Shown one piece after another: positions 6,635-7,507 of a stretch of 7,507 nt of DNA. This DNA is from Gammaproteobacteria bacterium (GTDB lineage: Bacteria; Pseudomonadota; Gammaproteobacteria; Steroidobacterales; Steroidobacteraceae). Each line of letters opens with the position of its first letter. Position 1 is the stretch's first letter. A program made the position numbers and the translations under genes. Where the stretch lies: NCBI GenBank assembly GCA_003156695.1, contig PMHN01000184.1:411-7917 (forward strand), read 5' to 3'. The notes below the pieces were generated by a model. It saw only the letters and a program-made list of their open reading frames with translations, was not told the origin of the DNA and did not search any database.

Positions 6635-6698
6635 CGAGCCGCTTCCTGCGGCGCCGGAGCACCCCTGCCAACCGTTAACGCACTTTATTTTCCCTTTC

Positions 6699-6708
6699 GT
6701 CACGTGAC
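6699..6708. promoter_or_regulatory. Perfect 10-bp palindrome GTCACGTGAC
   Basis: This palindrome lies three bases beyond the stop of the isocitrate lyase-like gene. Another, CGTTAACG (6673-6680), lies nearby, within the AT-richest part of the gap. They could be protein-binding sites or chance. No promoter boxes at sound spacing and no terminator T-run were seen. Confidence 0.2.
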
Positions 6709-6710
6709 CC

Positions 6711-7507
6711 CTAGTCCGCCCACCCATTACTCTGCGTACGGGGAAAAAACGCATCCGGGTCCGTGCCCATTGGCATGCCGGGGAGGTCGTCAAACCTTCC
6801 GTCCGATGCCAGGAGCTGAGCGGCACGCATGAACCCGCCCCAGGCGGAGCGGGCGAGAGCACCACCAACACTGACGCGGCGCACCCCGAGGGCGGCGAAG
6901 TCCCGCAGAGTGCGCGGAGTCGACGAGCCGACCAGCACATTCACAGCTTTCGGAGCGACCGCGGTCACCACCGCCTCAATTTCCTCGCGCGTGGAAATGC
7001 CGGGTGCATAGAGGCAGTCCGCTCCCGCCTGCGCGTAGGCCCGCAGTCGCTCAACTGTTTGAGCGATGTCCGGCCGCCCCACCAGGAAACACTCCGCCCG
7101 TCCGATCAGCAGCACATCGCCCCCGGCCCGATCGATGGCCTGGCGTGCGGCACGCATCCGCTGCACCGCATAGGAAAGATCGTACAGTGGGGTCGCTGGG
7201 TTCCCGGTGGAATCCTCGATCGACAATCCCGCCACACCGGTGTCGATGGCCACGCGCACGTGCACGGCGACCTGAGCGGGGGCCGCGGCAAAGCCGCCCG
7301 CGAAATCCGCATTGATCGGGATATCCGTGGCATCGACCACTGCCTGCAGATGGCAGAGCATCTCATCGAGCGGCACTGCGCCGTCGCAGGCGCCTTGCGA
7401 CCAGGCGAAACCAGAGCTGGTCGTCGCTAGCGCCTTAAATCCCAGGCTCTGCAAATAAACGGCGCTGCCAACATCCCATGGGTTGGGAATGAGGAAACAG
7501 CCGGAGT
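6711..7507 (-). CDS. Isocitrate lyase/phosphoenolpyruvate mutase superfamily protein, 5' end outside window
   Basis: A TIM-barrel enzyme of the superfamily that makes or breaks C-C or P-C bonds of 2-oxo- or hydroxy-acids with Mg2+. About 264 residues are visible; the frame is open to the right edge and reads IPNPWDVGSA, a typical start of the barrel, so perhaps 15-25 residues are missing. The TTG at 7452-7454 is internal. Visible landmarks are LGFKALATTSSGFA, INADFAGGFA (the metal-binding strand), GLSIEDSTGN, LIGRAECFLVGR, AGADCLYAPG and VNVLVG. The catalytic KKCGH/KRCGH loop of true isocitrate and methylisocitrate lyases is absent: after IEDSTGN comes PATPLYDL. It is therefore more likely an uncharacterised oxaloacetate decarboxylase- or PEP mutase-like member than a lyase. 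It lies 198 bp upstream of the PLP-enzyme gene on the same strand, with an AraC remnant between, so a shared operon is doubtful. Confidence 0.87.
   Translation of the reverse strand, partial: SGCFLIPNPWDVGSAVYLQSLGFKALATTSSGFAWSQGACDGAVPLDEMLCHLQAVVDATDIPINADFAGGFAAAPAQVAVHVRVAIDTGVAGLSIEDSTGNPATPLYDLSYAVQRMRAARQAIDRAGGDVLLIGRAECFLVGRPDIAQTVERLRAYAQAGADCLYAPGISTREEIEAVVTAVAPKAVNVLVGSSTPRTLRDFAALGVRRVSVGGALARSAWGGFMRAAQLLASDGRFDDLPGMPMGTDPDAFFPRTQSNGWAD

Overview
The window is high-GC bacterial chromosome. Hand-counted 60-base samples give 72% GC at 2101-2160, 78% at 3181-3240, 57% at 4081-4140, 52% at 6001-6060 and 65% at 7201-7260. Long open antisense frames, a YbbP-type ABC permease and an Ala/Pro-rich membrane protein suit a GC-rich proteobacterium, perhaps a gammaproteobacterium. 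No rRNA, tRNA or other marker fixes the lineage. I see no CRISPR array, transposase, integrase or phage gene.

Left block (1-3732), very GC-rich: the 3' part of a large FtsX/YbbP-type permease (+) runs off the left edge. It converges, 33 bp apart, on a 513-residue single-pass membrane protein (-). That protein has a long Ala/Pro linker, an anti-sigma-like helical segment, one membrane helix and a small periplasmic domain.

Middle block (about 3866-6512), lower GC, small accessory genes in mixed orientations: a GNAT acetyltransferase broken by one missing base (-), preceded by a possible 53-codon ORF that overlaps its start; an intergenic stretch with a compound hairpin; a secreted SnoaL/DUF4440-like protein (+); an ABM-fold monooxygenase-like protein (+); and a PLP enzyme of the cysteine synthase family (-). 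The start codon of the PLP enzyme lies a few bases from a decapitated 3' end of an AraC/GlxA-type regulator (+, about 6518-6634). This looks like a recombination scar and may mark one edge of the block.

Right block (6711-7507): an isocitrate lyase/PEP mutase superfamily protein (-) running off the right edge.

I found no convincing multi-gene system. The strongest leads are the broken GNAT gene, the truncated AraC remnant abutting the PLP enzyme, the altered phosphate-binding loop of that enzyme, and the unassigned membrane protein. The genes share no obvious pathway, and the middle block reads as an accessory patch of chromosome.
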